This document shows, in pieces, positions 14,247 through 21,218 of a stretch of 36,816 bases of DNA; position 1 is the stretch's first letter; every line of letters begins with the position of its first letter. The notes beneath the pieces were generated by a model that saw only the letters and a list, made by a program, of their open reading frames with translations, was not told the DNA's origin and made no database searches. Origin of the DNA: Oscillospiraceae bacterium (GTDB lineage Bacteria > Bacillota > Clostridia > Oscillospirales > Acutalibacteraceae); the NCBI GenBank assembly GCA_015065805.1, contig SVPN01000019.1:1-36816 (forward strand), given 5' to 3'. Position numbers and translations under genes: made by a program.

Positions 14247-14690
14247 TTACTCCACTTCCACTGTGCCGTCGTCCTTGACGGTGACCGTCATACCGTCCTT
14301 GACATAGGCGAGGAAGTCTTCGCCGAGGCTGTCGATGACGGGCATCGTCACGTCATCAAGCCACACACTGCTCAGCACGGCACCTGCCGCGGCAAGCGAG
14401 TCGATGGGCTTGGAGAACAGCATACACGCGGGCTGGCGGTGCATCGAGCACGCACAGTATAAAACGAGACCGCCCGTTGTCGAGCCGATGGTCTGCGGCA
14501 GGCACAGCGCCTTGCCTGCCATCTGCTTGCCGTAGAGGTCTTGGTTGTTCTGATCGCCGCAGGTGGCATTTTTGTCGCCGAATTGCAACGCCTTCTGGAA
14601 GGAGGCGAGCGTATTCAGACCTTCGTGCGAAACAACGGCTTTTGCGCTCACCGTACCGGGAGCGACCACGCGTCCTTTGAATACCTTCAT
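14247..14690 (-). CDS. Aconitase X swivel-domain subunit (DUF126)
   Basis: Small subunit of a two-chain aconitase X enzyme, 147 residues. It begins MKVFKGRVVAPGTVSAKAVV and contains FQKALQFGDKNATCGDQNN and QTIGSTTGGLVLY, the features of the swivelling phosphate-loop-like domain that closes over the active site. The ATG at 14690 overlaps the large-subunit stop (TGATG), with AAAGGAGG nine bases upstream; a GTG at 14693 is an alternative. The small and large subunits together are expected to form one dehydratase or isomerase; known members act on cis-3-hydroxy-L-proline or phosphomevalonate. Confidence 0.9.
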   Translation of the reverse strand: MKVFKGRVVAPGTVSAKAVVSHEGLNTLASFQKALQFGDKNATCGDQNNQDLYGKQMAGKALCLPQTIGSTTGGLVLYCACSMHRQPACMLFSKPIDSLAAAGAVLSSVWLDDVTMPVIDSLGEDFLAYVKDGMTVTVKDDGTVEVE

Positions 14691-15967
14691 CACGCCTTGC
14701 CTCCTTTCGTGATCTGAGCGAGGATCTCCTCGTCGGTGTAATACCGCGCCGTTGTGTAGGTGCGCAGTTTGTTCGATGAGGTGATGACGGGCATTTTGCC
14801 CGCGAGCGGATTGTTCATATACATCAGCGGGCAGATGTACGAGGTGATGACACCTGTTGCCTTCAGCCGTGCGGCGTACGGCGTTTTCTCAAACTCCTTG
14901 AGCACCGCTGTGGGAGCGGTGAAAACGGTGGGGATCAGCACCTTTTTGTTGCCGGCTTCCTTGAGAGACGCTTCCACCTTGTCCGTCCAGTCCTTGAGCT
15001 GTTGCAAGGTCATATGCGGGCACCCCATAAAGCACAGCTTCGGCTTTTGGTTTTCCTTCTTCCACATCACGGGATAGCCTTTGTACACGCGTTCAAGCTC
15101 GGCATCGTCAATGACATACACCTGCGCACCGTCCTTGATGAGTGCTTCGCCCAGCTCTTTGGCTTCGGGAGTGAGATTGTCGATGTGGTAGAGTCCGACA
15201 GCGCCGTTTGATGCAGTCGCCGCGCCGAAATCCTTGAGGTAGGTGCACGCGGCATCATCAAGCTCGGTGCCCAGCCACTTGTCAAGTCCCTTGACATACG
15301 GCACATCTTCCATCACCTTCATACCGATGGCGGAGCCGAGCAGCTGTGCTTCGGGCTTCTTGGCGGTGCGGATCTCCACGATCCAGCTTGCTTTTCGACC
15401 CTCATCGGTCAGCAGACCGAAATAGGGGACAAAGCCGACCACCGAGCCCATCAGGTCAATGAGCCCGGAGTTGCGGTTGCAACGTGCGCCGAGCACGGAG
15501 TTGGCGTACACGACGGCGGAGGATTCCGCCCAGGAGAGGATCTCGCCTTTTTGCGGCTTGTTGCCGACCTCGTCGAGATAGCACGCGCAGGTGAAGGCGT
15601 CCTTATCCATCAGGCCGAGCTTCTGAAGCTGTCCTTCGTAGAAGTCCTGACGGGAATACATAAAGTTTTTGAAGATGAAATCAAGCAGAAAATTCGACGG
15701 CACATTTTTATCCAGCGGACGGGGATCGGCCGAGAAGGTCTGCTGAGACACGGCGCCTGCTTCGATCAGCTCGTTCATCATCTCATACACAGGGCCGAGT
15801 GCTTTCAGGCCGAACGAGGTGACAAGGTGGTTGTGCTTGGAGGTAACGGGCACCATTTTGGTGGCGCCGAACAGCTCGCCGTACATCACGAGTGTTTTCA
15901 TAACCTTGGCAAGCGTCTCGCCCTTTTCGCCGTCAAGAATCGCCTGTTGTTCTTTGGTCAGTTCCAT
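14690..15967 (-). CDS. Aconitase X catalytic subunit (DUF521)
   Basis: Large subunit of 425 residues with family motifs WAESSAVVYANSVLGARCNR, GLIDLMGSVVGFVPYFGLL, LCFMGCPHMTLQQL and YICPLMYMNN. Cysteines in the GARC, GCPHM and ICPLM segments are good candidates for Fe-S ligands, as described for characterised aconitase X enzymes. Known family reactions are dehydrations of cis-3-hydroxy-L-proline (bacterial, two-chain or fused) and of mevalonate 5-phosphate (archaeal). Substrate cannot be read from sequence. It follows the flavoprotein gene by 16 bases and overlaps the swivel subunit, so all three are one operon. The lack of proline-racemase or pyrroline reductase genes nearby argues for another substrate, which is inference. 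Confidence 0.9.
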   Translation of the reverse strand: MELTKEQQAILDGEKGETLAKVMKTLVMYGELFGATKMVPVTSKHNHLVTSFGLKALGPVYEMMNELIEAGAVSQQTFSADPRPLDKNVPSNFLLDFIFKNFMYSRQDFYEGQLQKLGLMDKDAFTCACYLDEVGNKPQKGEILSWAESSAVVYANSVLGARCNRNSGLIDLMGSVVGFVPYFGLLTDEGRKASWIVEIRTAKKPEAQLLGSAIGMKVMEDVPYVKGLDKWLGTELDDAACTYLKDFGAATASNGAVGLYHIDNLTPEAKELGEALIKDGAQVYVIDDAELERVYKGYPVMWKKENQKPKLCFMGCPHMTLQQLKDWTDKVEASLKEAGNKKVLIPTVFTAPTAVLKEFEKTPYAARLKATGVITSYICPLMYMNNPLAGKMPVITSSNKLRTYTTARYYTDEEILAQITKGGKA

Positions 15968-15983
15968 TGCAGTTCATCCTTTC

Positions 15984-18044
15984 TTACAGTTTCATCACGA
16001 CGTCCCACGCCTGCCAGATCACGTTGCGCAGGTTGCCAACCTTGCAGGCATCACCGATCACGTGCACGTGCTTGCTCTTTTTGGCAACGGGTGCGGGGTT
16101 GTAGCCGATCGACAGAATGACCGAATCGGTGTCAATGTCAAAGGTGTTGCCGTCCTTGCCTCTGACGGTCACTGACCCGTCATTGACACAGCAGAGTGCC
16201 GTTTCCAGATGCACGGGCACTTGATTGGTTTTGAAGAAATCGCGCAGGAAGCTGGTGTTGGCAAGGCAGATGCCCTTACCCGTGATCAGGTCATCCTGCA
16301 TTTCGACGATGGTCGGCTTCTTGCCCTGCAGATACAGCTCGTAGGCGATTTCACAGCCCGTCAGACCGCCGCCGACAATGACCACGCGGTCACCGACCGT
16401 CTTGTTGCCGAGCAGGAAGTCGATCGCTTCCACGGCGGTATCCGCACCCTTGACGGGGATGGATTTCGCCACAGCACCCGTCGCGACGATCACCTCATCG
16501 GCATTGAGCGATTTCACATCGGTTACTGCCGTGTTCATCTTCACTTCAATCGGGTATTTGCTCAGCTCACGGATGTACCACGCGATCAGATCGCGGTCCT
16601 TCTCTTTGAACGAGGGTGCCGCCGCGGCGATAAATACACCGCCTAACCTGTCGCTCTTTTCATACAGCGTGACCTTGTGACCGCGCTTGGCGGCAAGAAT
16701 CGCCGCCTCCATACCGCCGATGCCGCCGCCGATGACCGCGACGGTCTTGGCTTTTTTGGCAGGGGCAACATAATACTTCTTCGATTGCATCGTTTCGGGG
16801 TTGAGCGCACAGCGCGCCAGTCCCATTGTGTCGGTGAGATCCTGCGTGTTGGCGTGACCCTTGGAGGAGGAGAAGTTGAAGCAACCCGCGTGACAGCAGA
16901 TGCACGGCTTGATGTCCTCAAGGCGGTCTTCGATCAGCTTGGTGATCCACTGAGGATCGGTCAGGAACTGACGCGCCACACCCACGGCATCGATCTTGCC
17001 GTTTGCGACCGCCTGAGCACCGACATCGGGTTCCATGCGGCCGGCGCACACAACGGGAATATCCACAAATTGCTTGATGTGTGCCACATCCTCTAAGTTG
17101 CAGTTTTGCGGCATATACATCGGCGGATGTGCCCAGTACCAGGAATCGTATGTACCGTTATCGGCGTTGAGCATATCGTAGCCTGCGTCCTGCAGATACT
17201 TCGCCGCTTTTTCGGATTCCTCCATATTGCGGCCGACCTCGGTGTACTCCTCGCCCGGCATCGCACCCTCGCAGAAGCCCTTCATTTTGGATTCCACGGA
17301 ATAGCGCAGGGACACGGGGAAGTCCTCTCCGCACGCCTCTTTGATCGCGCTGACCACTTCGACGGCAAAACGGTAGCGGTTTTCAAAGCTGCCGCCGTAT
17401 TCGTCGGTACGCTTGTTGAAGAAGGCAATCGAGAACTGATCCAGCAGATAGCCCTCGTGGACCGCGTGCACCTCCACGCCGTCCACGCCCGCATCGCGGC
17501 AGAGCTTGGCGGTTTTGGCGAACGCCTCAATGATCTCGTGGATCTGCTCCACCGTCATTTCGGGACATTCGATATCGTGTGCCCAGCGAGAGGGCTGGGG
17601 ACTCGGGCAGGCAAGCTCGTGCGAGGTGTCAATGATCGGCTTGATCAGCGCGCGGGTGAATTTGTTCTTGTGAAGCGGTGCCACCAGCTCGGTGATCGCC
17701 CACGAGCGACCCATACCCGCGGTCAGCTGAATGAACAGCTTGGCACCCGTTTTGTGGATCTCGTCCATAAAGACCTTGAGCTCTTCAAACATCTTCGGGT
17801 TCTGCCACAGCCATTTGCCCCAGAACGTATCGCGAAGCGGCGCAATACCGGGGATGATCAGGCCGACATTGTTTTTGGCACGCTCTAAGAAGAAGTTCGC
17901 CGCTTCCTTGTCAAAATGACAGCCGCCCAGCTCAAACCAGCCGAACAGCGAGGTGCCGCCCATCGGGCACAGCACAATGCGGTTCTTGATTTCAATCTTG
18001 CCGATGTTCCACGGGGTGAACAGGGCATCGTACTTGTTGTTCAT
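15984..18044 (-). CDS. Old Yellow Enzyme-type NADH:flavin oxidoreductase (2-enoate / 2,4-dienoyl-CoA reductase-like)
   Basis: A 686-residue three-domain flavoprotein. Residues about 1-370 are an FMN-binding TIM barrel with the motif HAVHEGYLLDQF and downstream NKRTDEYGGSFENR. Next comes a [4Fe-4S] cluster segment, C-x2-C-x3-C in CICCHAGC with a fourth Cys in ARCALNP. The C-terminal half has two Rossmann motifs, VAVIGGGIGGMEAAILA (FAD) and VVIVGGGLTGCEIAYEL ending in VEMQ, the acidic residue favouring NADH. This layout is that of FadH, BaiCD/BaiH and clostridial 2-enoate reductases, which reduce activated C=C bonds. The start at 18044 is set by AAAGGAG with 8-base spacing; GTG at 18053 abuts the ribosome site. 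The operon with aconitase X suggests dehydration followed by reduction. Confidence 0.92.
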   Translation of the reverse strand: MNNKYDALFTPWNIGKIEIKNRIVLCPMGGTSLFGWFELGGCHFDKEAANFFLERAKNNVGLIIPGIAPLRDTFWGKWLWQNPKMFEELKVFMDEIHKTGAKLFIQLTAGMGRSWAITELVAPLHKNKFTRALIKPIIDTSHELACPSPQPSRWAHDIECPEMTVEQIHEIIEAFAKTAKLCRDAGVDGVEVHAVHEGYLLDQFSIAFFNKRTDEYGGSFENRYRFAVEVVSAIKEACGEDFPVSLRYSVESKMKGFCEGAMPGEEYTEVGRNMEESEKAAKYLQDAGYDMLNADNGTYDSWYWAHPPMYMPQNCNLEDVAHIKQFVDIPVVCAGRMEPDVGAQAVANGKIDAVGVARQFLTDPQWITKLIEDRLEDIKPCICCHAGCFNFSSSKGHANTQDLTDTMGLARCALNPETMQSKKYYVAPAKKAKTVAVIGGGIGGMEAAILAAKRGHKVTLYEKSDRLGGVFIAAAAPSFKEKDRDLIAWYIRELSKYPIEVKMNTAVTDVKSLNADEVIVATGAVAKSIPVKGADTAVEAIDFLLGNKTVGDRVVIVGGGLTGCEIAYELYLQGKKPTIVEMQDDLITGKGICLANTSFLRDFFKTNQVPVHLETALCCVNDGSVTVRGKDGNTFDIDTDSVILSIGYNPAPVAKKSKHVHVIGDACKVGNLRNVIWQAWDVVMKL

Positions 18045-18083
18045 ATCACACACTCCTTTGGTTTACAAAATCGTTCAAGACAT

Positions 18084-18112
18084 AGTATACCACATAATGT
18101 TGAAATTTCAAC
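18084..18112 (-). promoter_or_regulatory. Promoter and 14-bp perfect palindrome of the flavoprotein/aconitase X operon
   Basis: Minus-strand TTGAAA (18106-18111), 16 bases and TATACT (18084-18089) with an extended -10 TG. The -35 is embedded in GTTGAAATTTCAAC (18099-18112), a perfect 14-bp palindrome, a good candidate operator. No regulator gene is adjacent. Confidence 0.65.
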
Positions 18113-18124
18113 AGATTTGCGAAA

Positions 18125-18153
18125 TTGCATTTTTAAAATTGGTATGATATAAT
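18125..18153 (+). promoter_or_regulatory. Promoter of the YbaK-family gene
   Basis: TTGCAT (18125-18130), 17 bases, TATAAT (18148-18153). The predicted transcript start near 18160 excludes the ATG at 18152 and supports translation from 18194. Confidence 0.75.
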
Positions 18154-18193
18154 GACAATATATGTAGGTTACTCGAAAGGGGAAGATCCCGAA

Positions 18194-18745
18194 ATGTCGC
18201 TTATTCTTCAAAACGGCAGACCCGCGGATGCCGATTTACGCGCGGATAAGGAACGCCGCTGTTACGATCTGCTCGATTCCCTGGGGATATCTTATCAGCG
18301 CATCGATCACGAGCGTGCCGATACAATGGAAGCGTGCGCCGCGATCGATGAAGCGCTCGGTGCCGCGATCTGCAAGAATCTGTTTTTGTGCAACCGTCAG
18401 CAAACGGTGTTTTATCTGTTGATGATGCCTGCCGACAAGCCCTTCAAAACCAAGGAGCTTTCCGCGCAGATCCAATCCTCGCGTCTGTCGTTTGCAACGG
18501 CGGAGCATATGGAGCAGTATCTGGATATCACGCCGGGCTCTGTCAGTGTGTTGGGGCTGATGAACGATCACGGCAATGCGGTTCATCTGCTTGTGGATGA
18601 GGATCTGCTTGAAAGTGAAACGGTCGGCTGTCATCCGTGTGTCAATACGGCAAGCCTGAAGCTGAAAACAGCAGACCTGTTTGAAACCGTTTTGCCGGCA
18701 ATGCATCACACGGTGACAACCGTGAAACTGACAGGGGAGGGCTAA
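18194..18745 (+). CDS. YbaK/ProX-type aminoacyl-tRNA deacylase
   Basis: A 183-residue YbaK-fold protein of the kind that hydrolyses mischarged tRNAs, related to ProXp/PrdX editing domains (Ala- or Cys-tRNA-Pro). Segments CAAIDEALGAAICKNLFLCN, FYLLMMPADKPFKTKELS and PGSVSVLGLMND match the family core, with the Lys in ICKNLFL and the Asp/His region near VGCHPCVNTASLKL. The start is placed downstream of the -10 at 18148-18153, with AAGGGG upstream of the ATG. It is followed after two bases by a small zinc-ribbon membrane protein in the same transcript. The exact tRNA substrate is not determinable. Confidence 0.85.
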   Translation: MSLILQNGRPADADLRADKERRCYDLLDSLGISYQRIDHERADTMEACAAIDEALGAAICKNLFLCNRQQTVFYLLMMPADKPFKTKELSAQIQSSRLSFATAEHMEQYLDITPGSVSVLGLMNDHGNAVHLLVDEDLLESETVGCHPCVNTASLKLKTADLFETVLPAMHHTVTTVKLTGEG

Positions 18746-18747
18746 CG

Positions 18748-19248
18748 GTGCTTTGTGAAAAATGCGGACGCCGTCAGGCAACGTGGGGAACACTTTGTGA
18801 GCATTGCGAGAAGGAACACGCCGATGCCGACCGTGAAAAGGATGTGTCGCGCATCATCGGTCGTCTGAAATGGTTCGCGCTGTGGATGATGGGCGAAATG
18901 CTGCTGACCGCGGTGCTGGGAACGATCGCAATGGTGTGTGTGAAGGCGGTCTTCTGGATTTCGCTGGTTTTGGTGGTGTTGGCGGTACTTTGCTTAACGC
19001 TTGCCGTGCGGGAATGGTGGCTGTGGCGCGGCTATGCATCGAAGCTGGAAAACGGAGAATTCCGACTGGTTGCCGAGGAATTGCTTCATCACCCGAAGGG
19101 GTACTGGAAGTGGGAACGGCGCAGTCGGTTTTGGAATACCCGTCGCCGCCGCACGGTTTTCGCCGGTACGATGCTCTACTTCTATGAATTATCGGATCTG
19201 AATGCGGAGTGCCCGGCACTGGAAGCATTTTTGAAGAACGAAGAATGA
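18748..19248 (+). CDS. Zinc-ribbon small membrane protein of unknown function
   Basis: A 166-residue protein with an N-terminal four-Cys ribbon (CEKC and CEHC, residues about 3-20), then two adjacent hydrophobic helices at about 40-90 and a basic, Trp-rich cytoplasmic tail. No family is recognised. It starts at GTG 18748, two bases after the deacylase stop, with GGGGAGGG just upstream, so it is co-transcribed. A strong terminator follows immediately. Confidence 0.75.
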   Translation: MLCEKCGRRQATWGTLCEHCEKEHADADREKDVSRIIGRLKWFALWMMGEMLLTAVLGTIAMVCVKAVFWISLVLVVLAVLCLTLAVREWWLWRGYASKLENGEFRLVAEELLHHPKGYWKWERRSRFWNTRRRRTVFAGTMLYFYELSDLNAECPALEAFLKNEE

Positions 19249-19250
19249 TA

Positions 19251-19285
19251 ACAGCCGTCACCGAGATTTGTACGGTGGCGGCTGT
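19251..19285 (+). terminator. Intrinsic terminator of the YbaK operon
   Basis: Stem ACAGCCGTCACCG (19251-19263) / CGGTGGCGGCTGT (19273-19285) with one G-U pair and a 9-base loop, followed by AAAATTTTT. Confidence 0.85.
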
Positions 19286-19353
19286 AAAATTTTTAAATCG
19301 TGTGCAATAAAAAGGACTGTCCGTGAATTACATTGGTGAAAGGGGTTGAGAAG

Positions 19354-19914
19354 GTGCTGACACTCTACTTGACGTCGGTAGCAGACAGTCACAACTCGCC
19401 CGCTTTGGATGCCTTGCTGTCCCGCATTGCCGCGGGTGACCGCGATGCGCTTGCACGGTTTTATGAGCAAACGCGCGGTGCGGTGTACGGCTATGCATTG
19501 TCGGTGCTCAAAAACGAGCAGGATGCGCAGGATGCGCTTCACGACTGCTATTTGCTGATCGTGCGCAATGCGGGGGCGTACAGATCCCAAGGTAAACCAA
19601 TGGCGTGGGTCTTTACCATCGTAAAAAATATCTGCTTGCAGCAACTGCGTCAGCGTCGGAGAACCGACGGGGAGGCAAATGCGCAGGCATATTCCTTTGA
19701 GCTTTGTGAAGAGATGAACGCGGACGACCGCCTGACGCTTACGGCGTGTATGGAGCGGTTGTCCGACGAAGAGCGGCAGATCGTGGTGCTTCACGCGGTG
19801 GCGGGGTTCCGACACCGCGAGATCGCCAAAGCGATGTCATTGCCCTTGGCAACAGTGCTGTCCAAATATCATCGCGCTCTCAAAAAGCTCAGAACGGTTC
19901 TGGATAAGGAGTGA
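19354..19914 (+). CDS. ECF-type sigma-70 family RNA polymerase sigma factor
   Basis: A 186-residue extracytoplasmic-function sigma factor. Region 2 spans about residues 20-95 (AGDRDALARFYEQTRGAVYGYAL, EQDAQDALHDCYLLI, MAWVFTIVKNICLQQLR) and region 4 about 125-180 (LSDEERQIVVLHAVAGFRHREIA, MSLPLATVLSKYHRALKKLR). The start is GTG 19354, eight bases after AAAGGGG; upstream in-frame TTG 19333 and GTG 19336 are possible but lack a site. The anti-sigma gene begins seven bases after the stop, so they form a regulator pair. The CotH/dockerin gene downstream is a likely target. The promoter between 19286 and 19353 was not resolved. Confidence 0.92.
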   Translation: MLTLYLTSVADSHNSPALDALLSRIAAGDRDALARFYEQTRGAVYGYALSVLKNEQDAQDALHDCYLLIVRNAGAYRSQGKPMAWVFTIVKNICLQQLRQRRRTDGEANAQAYSFELCEEMNADDRLTLTACMERLSDEERQIVVLHAVAGFRHREIAKAMSLPLATVLSKYHRALKKLRTVLDKE

Positions 19915-19921
19915 TTCGATC

Positions 19922-21154
19922 GTGACAAACCGCAAACTGAAACAACAATTGCACGAGGCGTTTGAACACGCATCTCCAAAGACACTTCCGCAGGATGTGT
20001 TTGAGGCGTGCGTTCCCGGAAAAGAAACCGCAACCCCGCGCAAACGCACAGTCGCGCTGTGGCGACCGTTGGTTGCCGTGGCGGCGGTGCTGGCATTGGT
20101 GCTGACGGGCATTTTGCTGTGGCCCGAGCGCGCTGTCCCGACAGCTTCGATGAAGGTGTCGCTGGATGTCAACCCGAGCATTCTGCTGGAAATCGACGAC
20201 AGCGAAAACATCGTGGCGGTCAATGCGCTCAACGAAGACGGTTCGGTTCTTGTCGGCAAGGATGAGTGGGCGGGAACGACCGTCGATGCCACTGTCGGTG
20301 CTCTCGTGCAGGCGATGGTGCAAGAGGGGTATTTGAACGATAACGCCAATTCCGTGCTGATCAGTGTGGACGGCACGGATGCGACACGTGCTGCTTCGTT
20401 GGAGCAGAAGCTTGCCGCAGAGGTGCAGACGCTTCTGGCAGACGGCGGCTTTGAAGGCGCGGTGCTCAGCCAGACGCTGTCCGCAGACGACGCTCTTCGT
20501 CAGCAGGCGGATGCTTACGGCATCAGCTACGGCAAGGCAACGCTGATCCGGCATCTTTTAGGGCTTGATCCGCTCAAGACTTTTGAGGAGCTTGCCGCGC
20601 TGTCCATCAATGACCTGAATCTCCTTTGCAACACGACCGCGATGCCCGGTATCCACGCCAGCGGCAATGCCAGTGACAAATCCTATATTGCTAAAGAAAC
20701 GGCAACACAGACGGCACTTACACACGCCGCTCTGACCGCTGAGCAGGTTGCGATGCTTAAAACGGAGTTTGACTGTGAAGACGGCGTAATGTGCTACGAG
20801 GTCGAGTTTGTGTACAACGGCACCGAGTATGAATACGAGATCGATGCCACAACGGGTGAGATTCTTAAAACCGAATCCGAAGCGGAAGAATCGGACGATG
20901 AAGACGATCCTGACGATGTGTTTCCCGAATCCGAGCAAGCATATATCGCACCGGATGCCGTCAAAACCATCGTGCTGACGCACGCAGGAGTTGACGAAAC
21001 GGCAGTTATCCAGTATGATTGTGAGGAGGACGTCGAAAACGGTGCGGCGGTGTATGAGATCGAATTCCGATGCGGTGACACGGAGTTTGAATATTGTGTG
21101 GATGCCGTAACGGGTGAGGTGCTTTCGGCACAAACGGAAGACGATCGCGACTAA
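19922..21154 (+). CDS. RsgI-like transmembrane anti-sigma factor with two PepSY domains
   Basis: A 410-residue single-pass membrane protein. Residues 1-45 form a short cytoplasmic sigma-binding region, 46-67 a membrane helix, and about 75-215 the RsgI-type extracytoplasmic domain (VSLDVNPSILLEIDDSENI, VNALNEDG). The C-terminal part holds two PepSY-like repeats, about 255-318 and 340-403, both with the pattern YEVEFVYNGTEYEYEID / YEIEFRCGDTEFEYCVD, joined by an acidic Glu/Asp linker. The start is GTG with AAGGAG ten bases upstream. In Clostridium thermocellum, RsgI proteins sense polysaccharides with C-terminal carbohydrate modules and control cellulosome genes; here PepSY modules replace them, so the signal probably differs. 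Confidence 0.85.
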   Translation: MTNRKLKQQLHEAFEHASPKTLPQDVFEACVPGKETATPRKRTVALWRPLVAVAAVLALVLTGILLWPERAVPTASMKVSLDVNPSILLEIDDSENIVAVNALNEDGSVLVGKDEWAGTTVDATVGALVQAMVQEGYLNDNANSVLISVDGTDATRAASLEQKLAAEVQTLLADGGFEGAVLSQTLSADDALRQQADAYGISYGKATLIRHLLGLDPLKTFEELAALSINDLNLLCNTTAMPGIHASGNASDKSYIAKETATQTALTHAALTAEQVAMLKTEFDCEDGVMCYEVEFVYNGTEYEYEIDATTGEILKTESEAEESDDEDDPDDVFPESEQAYIAPDAVKTIVLTHAGVDETAVIQYDCEEDVENGAAVYEIEFRCGDTEFEYCVDAVTGEVLSAQTEDDRD

Positions 21155-21169
21155 GTATAATTACAGGCA

Positions 21170-21197
21170 ACGTCGGTTACGGGGTAACCGACGGTTG
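21170..21197 (+). terminator. Hairpin between anti-sigma and CotH/dockerin genes
   Basis: CGTCGGTTAC (21171-21180) / GTAACCGACG (21184-21193), a perfect 10-bp stem with 3-base loop and extra pairing around a bulge. The tail is not a strong U-tract and the CotH ribosome site follows closely, so partial termination or RNA processing is more likely than a full stop. Confidence 0.5.
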
Positions 21198-21218
21198 TCT
21201 GTTTTCAGGAGGATGCTT

